Assembly (NCBI GenBank): GCA_007258455.2
Contig: VDFB02373365.1
Span: 224,467,201-224,531,200, forward strand
Length of the DNA: 64,000 nucleotides
From: Sequoia sempervirens
Lineage: Eukaryota; Streptophyta; Pinopsida; Cupressales; Cupressaceae
Reading direction: 5' to 3'
Below, in pieces: positions 46,501-58,232 of the stretch. The position numbers were made by a program, and so were the translations under genes. The notes under the pieces were generated by a model, which saw only the letters and a program-made list of their open reading frames with translations, had not been told where the DNA came from and ran no database searches. Each line of letters opens with the position of its first letter. Position 1 is the stretch's first letter.

Positions 46501-49500
46501 TTAACCATGATGAACAAATTTGTCACTATCACGAAGAGCCACTAGAGCCTGAGTTGCATTGACCTCTTCAACTAAAAAGTCAGGCACATTGTTCTTCTGT
46601 TCCATTGACCACTGCTTTACCTTTATACAAACTAGGATTGGTTTTTTTTCTCTTCTTTAAGTTAATCTCTAAATGCCTGCAAGGCCCTCAAAAAAACCTC
46701 AGCACGAGGGTGGCCTTCTTGCCACATATGACCATATCTGGCATCCATGATATCAATAGAAGTTTCCTTGTTCTCCAAGTATTTCTAGAATTTATCCTTT
46801 GACAACTCCACAATGATGAGCACCTACATAGCAACATTATAGAATATGATTCCCTTATAGGACTCAATAAAAAATCTTCTTCTACCTTGAAATTGGTCCT
46901 CATTCTGGGATTTCCAAATTGCCCAAAAAATCTCAGTAGAAAGGATATGCCAAAATAAAGCACCAGTTTTACTTAACTTGCAATTTTGAAGAAAAAGCAT
47001 ATTCACATAATTTAAACCTCCATTACACCCCAAATATTATGAGAAAAGTAGAACATATTCCATTTTTTTTGGCAAAGATGCAATCAAAGAAAATATGAGA
47101 CAAATTTTCAAGTTTTCTGCATAACGAGCACATATCAGGATCATCTTTACTAGTTTTATAAGGGAGCTTCTATAGAATCAGAAGCCATCTAAAGTAGGCC
47201 TTTTTTTCCTCAAGTTCCTTCCACCAATTCTTCAAAAACATTTTTTGCCAATGATCCTTGCTCAAGTTTAGTTGCCAAACTTTATTCATATGTTTAGTAA
47301 TATCTACCTGATTAGTAAGCCTATAATACATATCTTTAACTTTAACATTCATTATTTTGTTACCATTGTGCCACACAAAATATTTATAATGGAGGGGTTC
47401 ATTTATGAATTTAATCGGGAACTTGAGATGGCCACAAGCCTCTCTCAACATCATGTATGCTCTCTAGTTACTTTGAGGGATGTTAAATTCAGTGCTAAGG
47501 GTATTCCATTCCTTCAAATTTCCATTAATTAAGATATCCTTAAAGCAAAGGATTCCTTTAAGTGCCTAGCCTTTAGCAGAGAACCTCTGAATTAGGGCCA
47601 AGGGCTTCCCTTTACATCTTAGGTTCCACCAAATAGATTTGTTGGCAAAGATTTCCCTATTATCACCCTTGGTGAAATGGTAGTTGGATAAGTGCTTCTT
47701 AATAATTTCCCAAGTCTTCCATAAGGTTTTAAAAACATTGGACTCTGTAGGTGACATAGACCACTCACAGCTAAGAATATCACTTAAGGGGAGAAGTTTC
47801 CAGAATTTAGCATGCTTAGGCACAACATTAGCAATATTGTATCTCACGAGCACCTTCCATGGTTCTTCCCCATCCAAAGCCCTAATCACCCATTTAGAAG
47901 CCAAAGGAATACCTTGGATCCTTAGATCCTTTAGCCCCAACCCACCTCTCACTCTAGAAATGGTACACCATTCCCATTTGAAAAAATGCTTCTTCTTCCT
48001 CCCCTTACCATTAGACCACAAAAATTCCCTTATTCTTTTATGAATAGCATTGATTTGGTAAGAGAAAATAAACCAAATAGAGGCAAAATAAATTCTATAA
48101 GAAGAAATTTTTTTTTGAGAGATCTGAAACCTCCCAGCAAAAGAGAGGTAATGCTTAAATTCCTTTTGGTTAATTTATTCTCAATCTTATCTCTAATCCA
48201 ACACCACATGTCTTTCAAGTTGGGCTCAATAGAAAATGGGATACCAAGGTATCTCACAAATTTATGAGGACCATCCCATTGAATACCATAACTACACACC
48301 CAATTAGGGGGCTTATCTTTCCACCCAAGAAGGTAAGATTTTGAAGAGGAAATTTTTTCCCTTGAAGCAAAGCAAAAAATATCAAGCTTCTTCATAAGAA
48401 TTGCAAAGTTATCCTCATCAAGTTGTATGAGAATAGAAGTATCATTAACAAACTGGAGATTGATAAGTTCATTGGAATCCGACAGCCTAATACCTCTTAC
48501 CCTAGGGTTCAATGATCTATCTCTCAAACTGCAATGAAGAGCATCAGAGGCAATGACAAAAAAAGCTAGTGCAAGGGGGCATCCTTTCCTGATTGACCTC
48601 CCAAGAACAATTTCCTATGAAAGAACTCCATTAACATCCACTCGAGCAGAAGCATCTTGGAACATAGTCTTGACCATAGAACCAAAAAAAACTTGGAAAA
48701 CCAAATGCTTCAAGGACCATAAGCACAAAGTCCCATTCAATTCTGTCATAGGCTTTCTCAAAGTCTAGCAGGAGCATTGCAGCATCTTTCCCTGAATTCC
48801 TGGCCCAATTCATGGCCTCCCAACTTGTCACCAGATTTTCCAAGATGTACCTCCCCTTAATGAAGCCAATTTAATTTGAATTAATGATTGTGGGAAGAAT
48901 ACTAGCCAACCTCTCTCTCAGCCAAAACTTGTGCCAAAATTTTATAAGAAACATTTAGGAGAGTAATGGGTCTCCAATTCTTAACAAGGGTTCTATCTCC
49001 CTCTTTAGGAATCAACTTAATAATTCTGCTATTAATGTTTTTTCCAAGAGAACCTCTCTAAAAGGCATCCTTATAGACCATGTAGGGATCATCACAAGCC
49101 CAATCAATGAAGGATTTGTAAAATTCTGCAGATAAACCATCAGGTCCTGGAGATTTGTCATTTTTAAGGGAGAGAATATATCTCCTTATCTACTCCTTAG
49201 AAATTTCTCTGTTTAAATCAAGGGTTGCCTCCTTACTAACTTGACTAGGAAATATCCCCTTGATATAGTCCCTAGCTCAAAAACAAGACTCATTACACCC
49301 TTTAGAAGTGAAAAGACTCTAATAGAAGAGGAAAAACTACCAACTTATATCATCCTATTTCAGAAGGATATTACCATATGCATTAATCTAATCAATTAAT
49401 TCTTTGGCCTGCTTCTCCTTTAAATATCTGAAGAAAATTTTTGTACCCTTGTCACCATTTTCCAACCAATTCATCTTGGCTCTAATTCTTAGACCCTTGA

Positions 49501-50595
49501 CTTTGTTAGTTTGAAACGTCCCGAGATTGTCTCTGGCCACTATGAGCTTATCCACCAGGGAGCTATCATTAGGAAAATTTTGCACTTCAAATTCTGCCTT
49601 GAAAAGACTGTCATGTAGACAAGTCTCCTTTCTCCTACTATCCTTGACCTTTTTCCTTCCAATGGTCTAGAAAAGAATCCTCCAGTGTTGCACATTCAAG
49701 TCCCATCTCTCAATGGGAGGAAGGGACCTATCCAACCACTTATTAATGGCTCTAAGAGAGTTTATGGCACATTTATAATCTTCATCCTTAAGAAGGATGG
49801 TGTTAAGAGAAAACTCATTTCTGGGACCAACACTAGAGGCAACACCATTTTTAAACATAATTTTTTCTCTTATTGGGTGATGATCATTTAGTGAGTATGG
49901 AGTAACCTCCACCTTGTAGCAATCCTTATGGAGGACATAAAAAAGAAGGCTTTATTTATATTAAATCTATCCAGCCTACAAAGAACTCTCCTCCCATTTT
50001 TTTGGTAATTGGACCAAGTGAACCATATCTCCTTACATTCCTTCTTCTGGCCTTCAATGGGATCCTCAAGACTTAACTTAGACTTAAGTCTTAACCAATG
50101 AAATTTCTCATAGTCTTTCCAAACATGACCAACACCTCCATATTTTTCCTCATCTCTTTCCAAAAAATTAAAGTCTCCCCCTAGAATCCAAGGGATTTCT
50201 TTGAGATTGAACAACCACTTCCACAATAAAACTCTATATTTGTAGTCATTAGGAGCATAAATCGATTAGACACCAAAGTAGTCTTCCTTTTTCTTTACAA
50301 TTACCCAAACAACCCTGTCACAGGGAGATACACTAGATTGTACCACATACTGGCTCCACATGTTAGCCAACATAATGACAACCCCACCCTTCCCCTAATC
50401 ATGCTTGGTCACGAGCTAAGAGGCATCCTTCCATATTACCTATAGGCTAGTATCTAAGGAAAATCCAACAGATTTGACTTCTTAGAGAAGTAAGATATCC
50501 ATTTCCTTTTTTTGGGCAACTAACCTCCTGAAAAGATGTTTTCTATCAGGGGAATCAAGACCCCTTACATTCCAGGAAAGACAATTAAGTTCCAT
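46501..50595 (-). pseudogene. LINE ORF2: endonuclease, reverse transcriptase, zf-RVT
   Basis: The start is chosen at 50595 (MELNCLSWNVRGLDSPDRKH), the usual first endonuclease motif. Endonuclease continues with WILGGDFNFLERDEEKYGG and RRVLCRLDRF; the SDH motif reads NDHHPI (about 49890). RT has AAMLLLDFEKAYDRIEWDFV (motif A, about 48785) and, at 48452-48441, FVND instead of FADD. Later segments include KWVIRALDGEEPWKVLVRYN (about 47890) and a zf-RVT-like HWQKMFLKNWWKELEEKKAY with CSLCRKLENLSHIFFDC (about 47260-47060). It ends at TAA 46503. About 1365 codons, normal for plant L1, but with many stops and shifts. Confidence 0.88.
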
Positions 50596-50772
50596 TATTT
50601 TGATCGATGGATGAGGGGCCCTTATCAATCCTATTGTTATGAAAGCACTTAGGAAGTTTATTCTCTGCCTCAGTTCTCTTAGCATTGGGTGGGAGGATCA
50701 CCCCACTAAGCTTCTCCCTTTTTTCTTTTAAAAGGGGATTACCATCTTTGTCATCCTGTAATTTTGTGCCAT

Positions 50773-52252
50773 CTAAACCCTTCTTTCTATATACCTCATG
50801 GTTTTTTTAACAAGCACCTCAATGGGCACACCTTCCCCATCAGTGGTTTCCCTAATAGGGAGAATCCCTAGGTCATCTATAGAGTCAATGCTTGATTGGG
50901 AAGAAAACCCATCCGAACTAACCAATCCATCAAGGGGGCTAATAGTTGCAACTGCCAATTTTGACTGAGTCTCATTCTCCTTATCAAATTCAGAGTTAAG
51001 GTTCAAGGTGTAATATTCAAGTTTTGGTCTTGAGTCAAACACATCCCCCTTGGGATGGATATACACCTCCAAGTTGGCCTCCTTGTTAGAGCATAAAGAT
51101 GTAGAAATATCAATAGCTTCAGTGGAGCAGAACCCACCATTTTTGGGGCTCAATTCCATTTTCATTCTTATGGTCTTTTATTATTTGTGATTCCTTTGTT
51201 AAGCCAACAAGTTTTAAATCTCTAAAAAAATTATCATTAAATGAATAAAGTTCATTCACTGTAATAGATTCATTACCCTCAGGTTTCTTTATTTGTCTTA
51301 TTTTCTGAAGAGCCAATTGTTGTGCATTATGCTTACCATTAAAAAAAACCTTATTTGAATCATTTGGTTAGGGAGGTGGAAGACAATTCCTGTCAAAAAA
51401 TAGGTCCCCCACCTCATCACCATTATTATTCATGCCAATGTTCATATCCTAAATTAATGAGTTCAAATTTTCTACATCACTGATTTCAACCTCATTTATA
51501 GAGGTGGCCAAATCCTTCTTGTGTTCAACTCTCGGGGGAGGAAAACATTCCTTTGGCTCCCCTGAAAGGTTAAAATCCCCACCAAACTCTAGTGAAACAT
51601 GCTTATTGCTCTTATTACCTCCATAATCTATCTTTTTATTAATCTTATTTTTAATCACCGAACAATTCCTTCTAATATGCCCTTCTCTATGACAGAGATA
51701 ACAAGCATTAAGGCCTCCTAGGGTTTCCACAACACAATTGATGGTGCTAGACTTCAATTTAATTTCCAAGATCCATGAAAGATCTAGTCCTAAGTTTATA
51801 GAGACCAAAACCCTCGCATCCGAATGGGGAAGAGGCGATTTGGTCTCATCCATTCTCAACACCTTGCCATAAGGCTCAAGAAAAAGAGGAACAAATTTCT
51901 AGAGCCAAGGGGGAACATTATTTATAACCAACCATCGGGGATTGGACAAAGCTAGAACCTCCTCATTCAGAGCCTTTGGATGCCATGCCAGGGCTTGAAA
52001 AGTAACCTTTCCAATAGTCCAAAATTCCTTGTTAACAATTTCCTGTTGAAATTTATGGTTGTTAATGAAAACAACAAATAATCCTTTTTGCACCATTCTA
52101 CAATAATAAAAATGCAACCCTAATTTATTTTCCCACACATTTTTGAACCATTCTTCCATATATTTTCTAGTCGAGACCCTATCAGGGTTGATAGCTGCAA
52201 AGAAAATAACAATCTTAGAAAGCCTCACATCCTCCTCATAAATAGCTTTATT
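50773..52252 (-). pseudogene. LINE ORF1, main part (DUF4283-like and CCHC)
   Basis: In one frame from the LTR insertion: KAIYEEDVRLSKIVIFFAAI and VFINNHKFQQEIVNKEFWTI with a DUF4283-like end (WLVINNVPPWL). A TAG at 51901-51899 interrupts it. The frame resumes through LVSINLGLDLSWILEIKLKS and a CCHC knuckle CYLCHREGHIRRNC (51703-51662). Further in-frame stops occur at about 51449 and 51365, and a frameshift near 51165 leads into the acidic C-terminal tail ending at 50773. The N-terminus lies beyond the LTR element at 63239-63002. Confidence 0.85.
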
Positions 52253-55200
52253 GTAACGCCCCGTCGTGCGAACCCCAAAGGACAAATAAACAATAACTAC
52301 AACACAATTTTATTTTTTTTTAAAGTAAACATAACATACATGAAATACACATTAAATCATAACATGAATTTCATTTAAGAAGATTCATTAGCACATACAT
52401 CCCTTGGGGTACACGAAGAGTCATTACGAGACTGGGATCCACACAACGACAATAAAGAATAAAACCAAAGATATAATTCATAACAAAGTAAACATTAACA
52501 AATGTATACATGATAATCATTGATAAGCAACCATCTGAGTAAGTACAACTTAAACATAATTAACTTAACACATTGAATATCAACTGCAAATAGCCACATA
52601 AGGTTTAATGTTACATTACAATACAATATTCAAGAAGTACAATGATACAAAAATGTTTCCAATATGCACAGAAACCATACAATAAGAATCACGATACAAT
52701 GAATAGATGAAAACTGGCTCCATAACGGATACAATTCTGGAGTCGCTGCAACTGCACCAATCCGCACCTCTCGATCCTCGACTGGGACCCAATGGGGTGC
52801 TTAGCACGTTCCACCCGACCATGTGAGTCTGAAGACCCACCCCCCGTGCTGAGGAGCTAACAAGAAAGAGACCACAACCACGAACATCCAAACAAGGAAC
52901 CACAAGACTCAAAATACAAAAGTATCAGAAAACTCAAGGATTACAAGAGTCAATATAATAACTTCAAGTCACAATTCCCAAAACATAAATCAATGCAATG
53001 ACCAATAAACAAGTAACCAAAGAATGATCAAGAAACACTTACAATTCAAATTACAATTAAACAATATAATAACATCATATCACAGTATCATAAGATATAA
53101 GATTGTAAATCAAATATAAATGAGATCATACAAGACCGCAAAACATTCTAAAGATGGATTAAAACAATAATCATTAATCAATTTAAATCAATTTAAAACA
53201 ACAATCTAAACCAACTCCCATAACCTACTTCCAGAGGAACACAATAAAGTAAAACACATGGGAAACTAGGGGAGAGTGTCATCGCATAGCCTACATGGGT
53301 TCTCCTGGCCCTTCCTCCAAACTGAGGTGTCGGCCCCCATCTATGGATCTCCTGGCCCTTCCTCCTACTTGAGGCGCCGACACCATAGGGTAGCTCATGC
53401 AGAGCCGATAACCTCTCATGAGGATGAGGTTACGACCTTGCCAACCACGGCCTTCTCAGCCTTCCATTAGTCTGCGGAAGCACTAATGAAGACGAGGCAT
53501 CCATTTTTTTAAAAAAAAATCTTATTATGATGTTACTACCCAACCCTCCTAAATTAATTATTAGGTTTTCACTTGATTACCAACTCACTCATGGGTTCTC
53601 CTGTGCTCTTCCCCTTATGCGCGGTGCCGGCCCCCACGAGGAACCACTCTCCCTAGAGACCCAACAACATAAAAACCAAGAAACCAAGGGTAAAGCGAAG
53701 CATCAAGAGTTTTCTCCAATAATTCCAACACAAGGATAAAATTTCCTCAAATATGAGAGTAAATCAAAAAACCATAAAAAGGGAAGGTTCATCAAGACCC
53801 ATCCACAAATCAACAATGGTGTCACCTAAAAAGGAAAAATGCAAAAGAACATCAACCTTTAATTCAACGAAATCACTTAATAAAACCAAAAGCCACCAAC
53901 TAGGTATTCCATGGGAGACCTCAATTTTCTCCTCACATGAACCCCCTTATAGCGGTACACAAATCACCTTCATAAAATCAACAACGTAGCAATGACAACA
54001 ATAATTACAAAACCACAAGAACTATTTTCAATTTAAATATAACGAGTGAATACGTTAAAATAAGATCAACAACTCCATCCAGACTACATAATCAACTTAG
54101 ATACAAAATAAATCAAAAATTCAAGAAGATCAACTATCCACAACTCATAAACCAAAACACAAGTTCCTAGTTACATTGCAACACAAATTAAATGGCAAGG
54201 GATTCCTTGAATCAAAACTAACCTCCAAAGGCATTCACACCAACATGGAACCATCCCAAAACCATCCTTCAACAACAGAGGTAAAAGTATGCAACCAGGC
54301 ATCCAAGGGACCAAATTAAAGAACACCTTAAATACCCAACCACTCACAACTCCACCAAACATTCGCATAATAAACAACAACCAAAAATTCAAACAAGAAC
54401 AATATTTAATAGTCAATCAATTAACAACCAGAACTAAATGACTTTACAACTTACCCATCTAAATTACCCAATTAACTAAACAATTCATGATAATCATCAC
54501 AAGTATTCTAAAAGACTTATCCATAAAGAGAACTTACAACTACCATTAAATGAATATAAAGAGTCAATTTTCCAAAAGATTAAAATCCCATTCACCAATA
54601 ACTATCCAATTCAAGAATACCCTAACCAATCACTAATCATGCCCATACATTTAAATTTCCCCTTTCATTTATCAACAAAATGGTAAACTACTTAATAATT
54701 GGGTAGTTAATTCATTATCATTTTATAACTACTTATATGCAAAACATAAATTTAAACATTATCTCCACTTCCCTTCATCTCACTAACTTAACACTCAATT
54801 CCAATATTTAAAGTAATTGCGCCAACCACTTAAGACCATTTGTTATACTTAAAATGATAATAATAATAACCATACTCTAAATACCCAAACTACATATTAG
54901 AACTTACCACCTTAAAATCTTAAATCTATCTAAATAAATTTACACACAATAAATACCTTTTTAAAACCACTATATCTTTATATATTTTAATTCTTTTGAA
55001 GGAAGGAAAGTAGAAAGAGAATAAATCTTTTCTAAGAATTCAACAAATCTACAAGACTTAACTTCATAAATAAAATAACTTATTCAATTTTATATTAAAT
55101 TATATTTCCACCCTATACACATTTAAAAATAAGAATTAGACAATCAATGCTGATATATATATATATATATATTCACAAATTGCCCTTCTACTATATTATC

Positions 55201-56977
55201 CTATCAAATTTCACAATTTAACAAATTAATAGGAATTCTTTTCTATTTCAAAATATTCACTCAAAACAAGAATTAAATAAATCAATGTTGCCATATATTC
55301 ATAAATTGATTTTTCTACTAACTTATCTTCTTATAGTTGGTAATTTAATAAATCAATAACAAAAAACAGATTTCTTTCTATTTTATTATTATTTCCATTT
55401 TAAACAGATTCTGTTTTATTTTAAAAAAAAGAAACAGAATGTTTTATTTTGACAAAATTAAATAATCAGTGGAATCTGAATAAATAAGTTTAATAAATAT
55501 ATATATACAAATAATTTTCAAAACAAATTTTATTTATTTATTTATTTGTTTGTTTATTTTTATTTATTTATTTATTTTTTTATAATTTCAAAACAAATAT
55601 AATACAACAGAAACTTGAATCTTAATTAAATTTTTCCTTTGATGCTATCTTTACATTTATATATATATGTGTGTATACATTTATATATATATATACATAT
55701 ATATATTGCATACAAAAATATTTCAAATACAGAGAAATAAATTTCAATTATACAATTTACTGTTTCAATATAAATATTTACACACAGAATATATTTGTAA
55801 AATTTATCTGCAAATGGAAATTTACACAACCTCGAATTCAGAGACATGAGATTATTCTTTTACTGGTTCACTATTATTTTTAACACAAAACTACAATAAC
55901 ACTGTTCAATTCCAGAATCCCAACAAAAATTTCACTTTAAATCAATAACAGTCCCACCCCAGTAAAGCTTTCTTGATTGAAAAATAGTCCAAAGCATTTC
56001 TAAAGATTCGAGAATTTTCTACAAGCATTAAATTTCAATCCAGGAGAAAATTTCATTCACAGCAAGGAATTCTTGTTTCATTTGATGCTATAAAGAAAAT
56101 AATTTAAAAGAAGAAGGAGAACCTGGTGTTCTGCACCTGTAGATAACTGTTGAAGCTTTATCCTTCTTGCTGATCCAATCCTTCCAGCAGCAGCTCCAAG
56201 ATCCTCCCTCAAACTTAAATCTTAATCCTCACATGAATTCTCAGAACAATAAAATAAAAGAATGCAATACTACAACAGAAAAATGACTGCCAAATTTCTC
56301 CAAAATCTGTTGGAAAGAGAATACCACCCCCTTCCCAATCCAAAATAAATAAAATCTCACACAAGAAGCCTCTTCTGTTTCCTCTTCCAGAGAATACCAA
56401 CAGTCACATTTCAAGAAATAAATCAAAATAATATTTAATCCTTAATTCTTTTTGTTGCCTTTTCATGTATTTATATTTCATTTTCTTTTATCATGCATTT
56501 TGATTAAACTAAATAAATTTAAATCCACAAAAATGAACTTTTTATTTGAATATATATTCATTATCTCCACAATGCACTATTAATTAATTACTTCCACATT
56601 AGAATAATTAAAATCAACCATTTACAAGATTCTAAATAAGTATCCATTAAATTTCCTATTATAATAATTATCTTTTCAAGATTATTTGTTCATAACAATT
56701 TAAATCAATTTATCTAATAATATCACTTTTACTTTTAACGAATTAGTTTAATTTGATCATTTGTTCTAAATCATTTGATTTAACTTAATTGATTATGATT
56801 TTAATTTCTAATTATATTTCAAATAACCTTGCAATTTCACTTATGATCTAATTAATTATTTAAACATGACTACTAACATATTATATTTTTCACACAATCA
56901 AATAACATAGTAATCAATGAAGCACACACAGATACTCACACAAAAGTTCAGAACAACCGACTTGGAGGGGTATTACA
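52253..56977 (-). repeat. 3' LTR of LARD element (4725 bp)
   Basis: Starts TGTAACGCCCCGTCGTGCG on the plus strand and ends GGAGGGGTATTACA. It contains block 1 at 52804-52861, CpG-rich GGCCCTTCCTCC repeats at 53300-53370, a TTTATTTATTTA tract at 55520-55580 and a TA microsatellite at 55655-55705. ORFs inside (for example 53527-53989, 54171-54416) recur in the other LTR but match no protein family. Confidence 0.93.
52804..52861 (-). other. Conserved long-LTR block 1 (LARD 3' LTR)
   Basis: Minus sense begins GTTAGCTCCTCAGCACGGGG and ends GGTCGGGTGGAACGTGCTAA. It matches the copies at 8965-9023 and 25938-25999; a fourth copy is in the other LTR (58784-58842). Confidence 0.75.
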
Positions 56978-56990
56978 TCCTCCCCCCCTT
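56978..56990 (-). other. Polypurine tract of LARD element
   Basis: Minus sense AAGGGGGGGAGGA directly precedes the TGTAATACCCC start of the 3' LTR. Confidence 0.88.
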
Positions 56991-58216
56991 AAATTTTTGA
57001 CTTACTCCTGGAAGTCAAGCTCAATCATAAACATGGTAACACAACAATATCAAAGATCCTAAGCACATCAACACCATAAATTAAAACATCAATTAAACGT
57101 CATCAAGAAAACAATGAAAATTTAACAAACCAATAATAAGGAAATGATATCAAAACAAAAGTGGTGGCAGGGTTGCAACTAGACCAATTTGACAAACACA
57201 AGGACAGATGACGAACTAGGTTGGGGAACTTTCTTGTCAGTTCCTATTTTCCACATCAATCCCATTGGGTGTTTATGATGCTCGCCCTGTCCTGACAATG
57301 CAGGTGGAATCGAGACTTAGTTCCTGTAATCCTGCATGCAAACAAACGTTGTGCACAATACATATATATATCACAATTACTTCGTGAGAGGAACTCCCAG
57401 CATAGTAGGGCACTCGCAAGCGAGTGATACTACACTGTCCCTCCCACCAAACCACACACATAGTAATCAAAACAATTCTAGTAACTCGTAAACAATTTTC
57501 TTCTAATTAATTAGGAAATATTCATATAAGGATACTAACCATAAACCTAATTCATCCACTAAAATGAATTACTACTTGACATTATAAGTACCTATACCTA
57601 CATATTACAATTACATTACCTTCGTCACTATGCTTTCTGAAGTCAACTTCCTGTAAATCAAAAGCTACCATAGAACATTGCACATTAGTACCAATAATTC
57701 AAATTGCATTTTAACCTCAAGATACTATATTCTACTAAAAATCATAGAACAATTATCCCCAAAACCTCACATCTTCATTAAAACTCATAATTTTCACACA
57801 AACAACTCCACTTTAACCATTATTCAACACCAAAATTCACATTAATTTCAATAAAAGGAAAAATTTTACACCTTCACCGATTCAAGAAAACATAATTCAT
57901 CACTTAAGGACAACAAAATCGCAAAATCCACACACACTTGACATAATCACACACATAAAACACATCCCCAAGAAACACATCACACTAAAACTCAAGGGTC
58001 CATAGAGCATCCCCGACAGGAAGGATATCGGTGCATTGAGCACTACACCGAGGGTCCTATCCTTTCCCATCATTTTCCTACACCATCGAACCGACACCAT
58101 CAAACGAAAGAAATTAAAATTCACAACAATGACAAAAGAAAAGTGAAACTCAAGACTCACGGGTCTAAGCGCAAGGTTACATAGTGAGCACACATAGTGC
58201 CCAGTGTATGAACCTA
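56991..58216 (-). other. LARD interior, non-coding
   Basis: About 1.2 kb without gag, protease, RT, integrase or knuckle motifs on either strand. The longest minus ORF (58259-57900) begins in the LTR and spans the primer site, so it is not a gene. A block at 57432-57405 (ATCACTCGCTTGCGAGTGCC in minus sense) and its flanks resemble sequence about 270-280 bp inside the two solo LTRs. Confidence 0.7.
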
Positions 58217-58229
58217 GGCTCTGATACCA
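58217..58229 (-). other. Primer-binding site of LARD element
   Basis: Minus sense TGGTATCAGAGCC, complementary to plant initiator tRNA-Met, three bases after the CA end of the 5' LTR. Confidence 0.93.
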
Positions 58230-58232
58230 TGT

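Noticed and set aside
47684..48267. Plus-strand ORFs across the minus-strand LINE
   Set aside because: Antisense to recognisable LINE ORF2 segments.
53276..54416. ORFs repeated in both LARD LTRs (53276-53470, 53527-53989, 54171-54416 and partners near 59509-60398)
   Set aside because: They are duplicated only because the LTRs are duplicated; composition is low-complexity Pro/Ser/Lys and no family is recognised.
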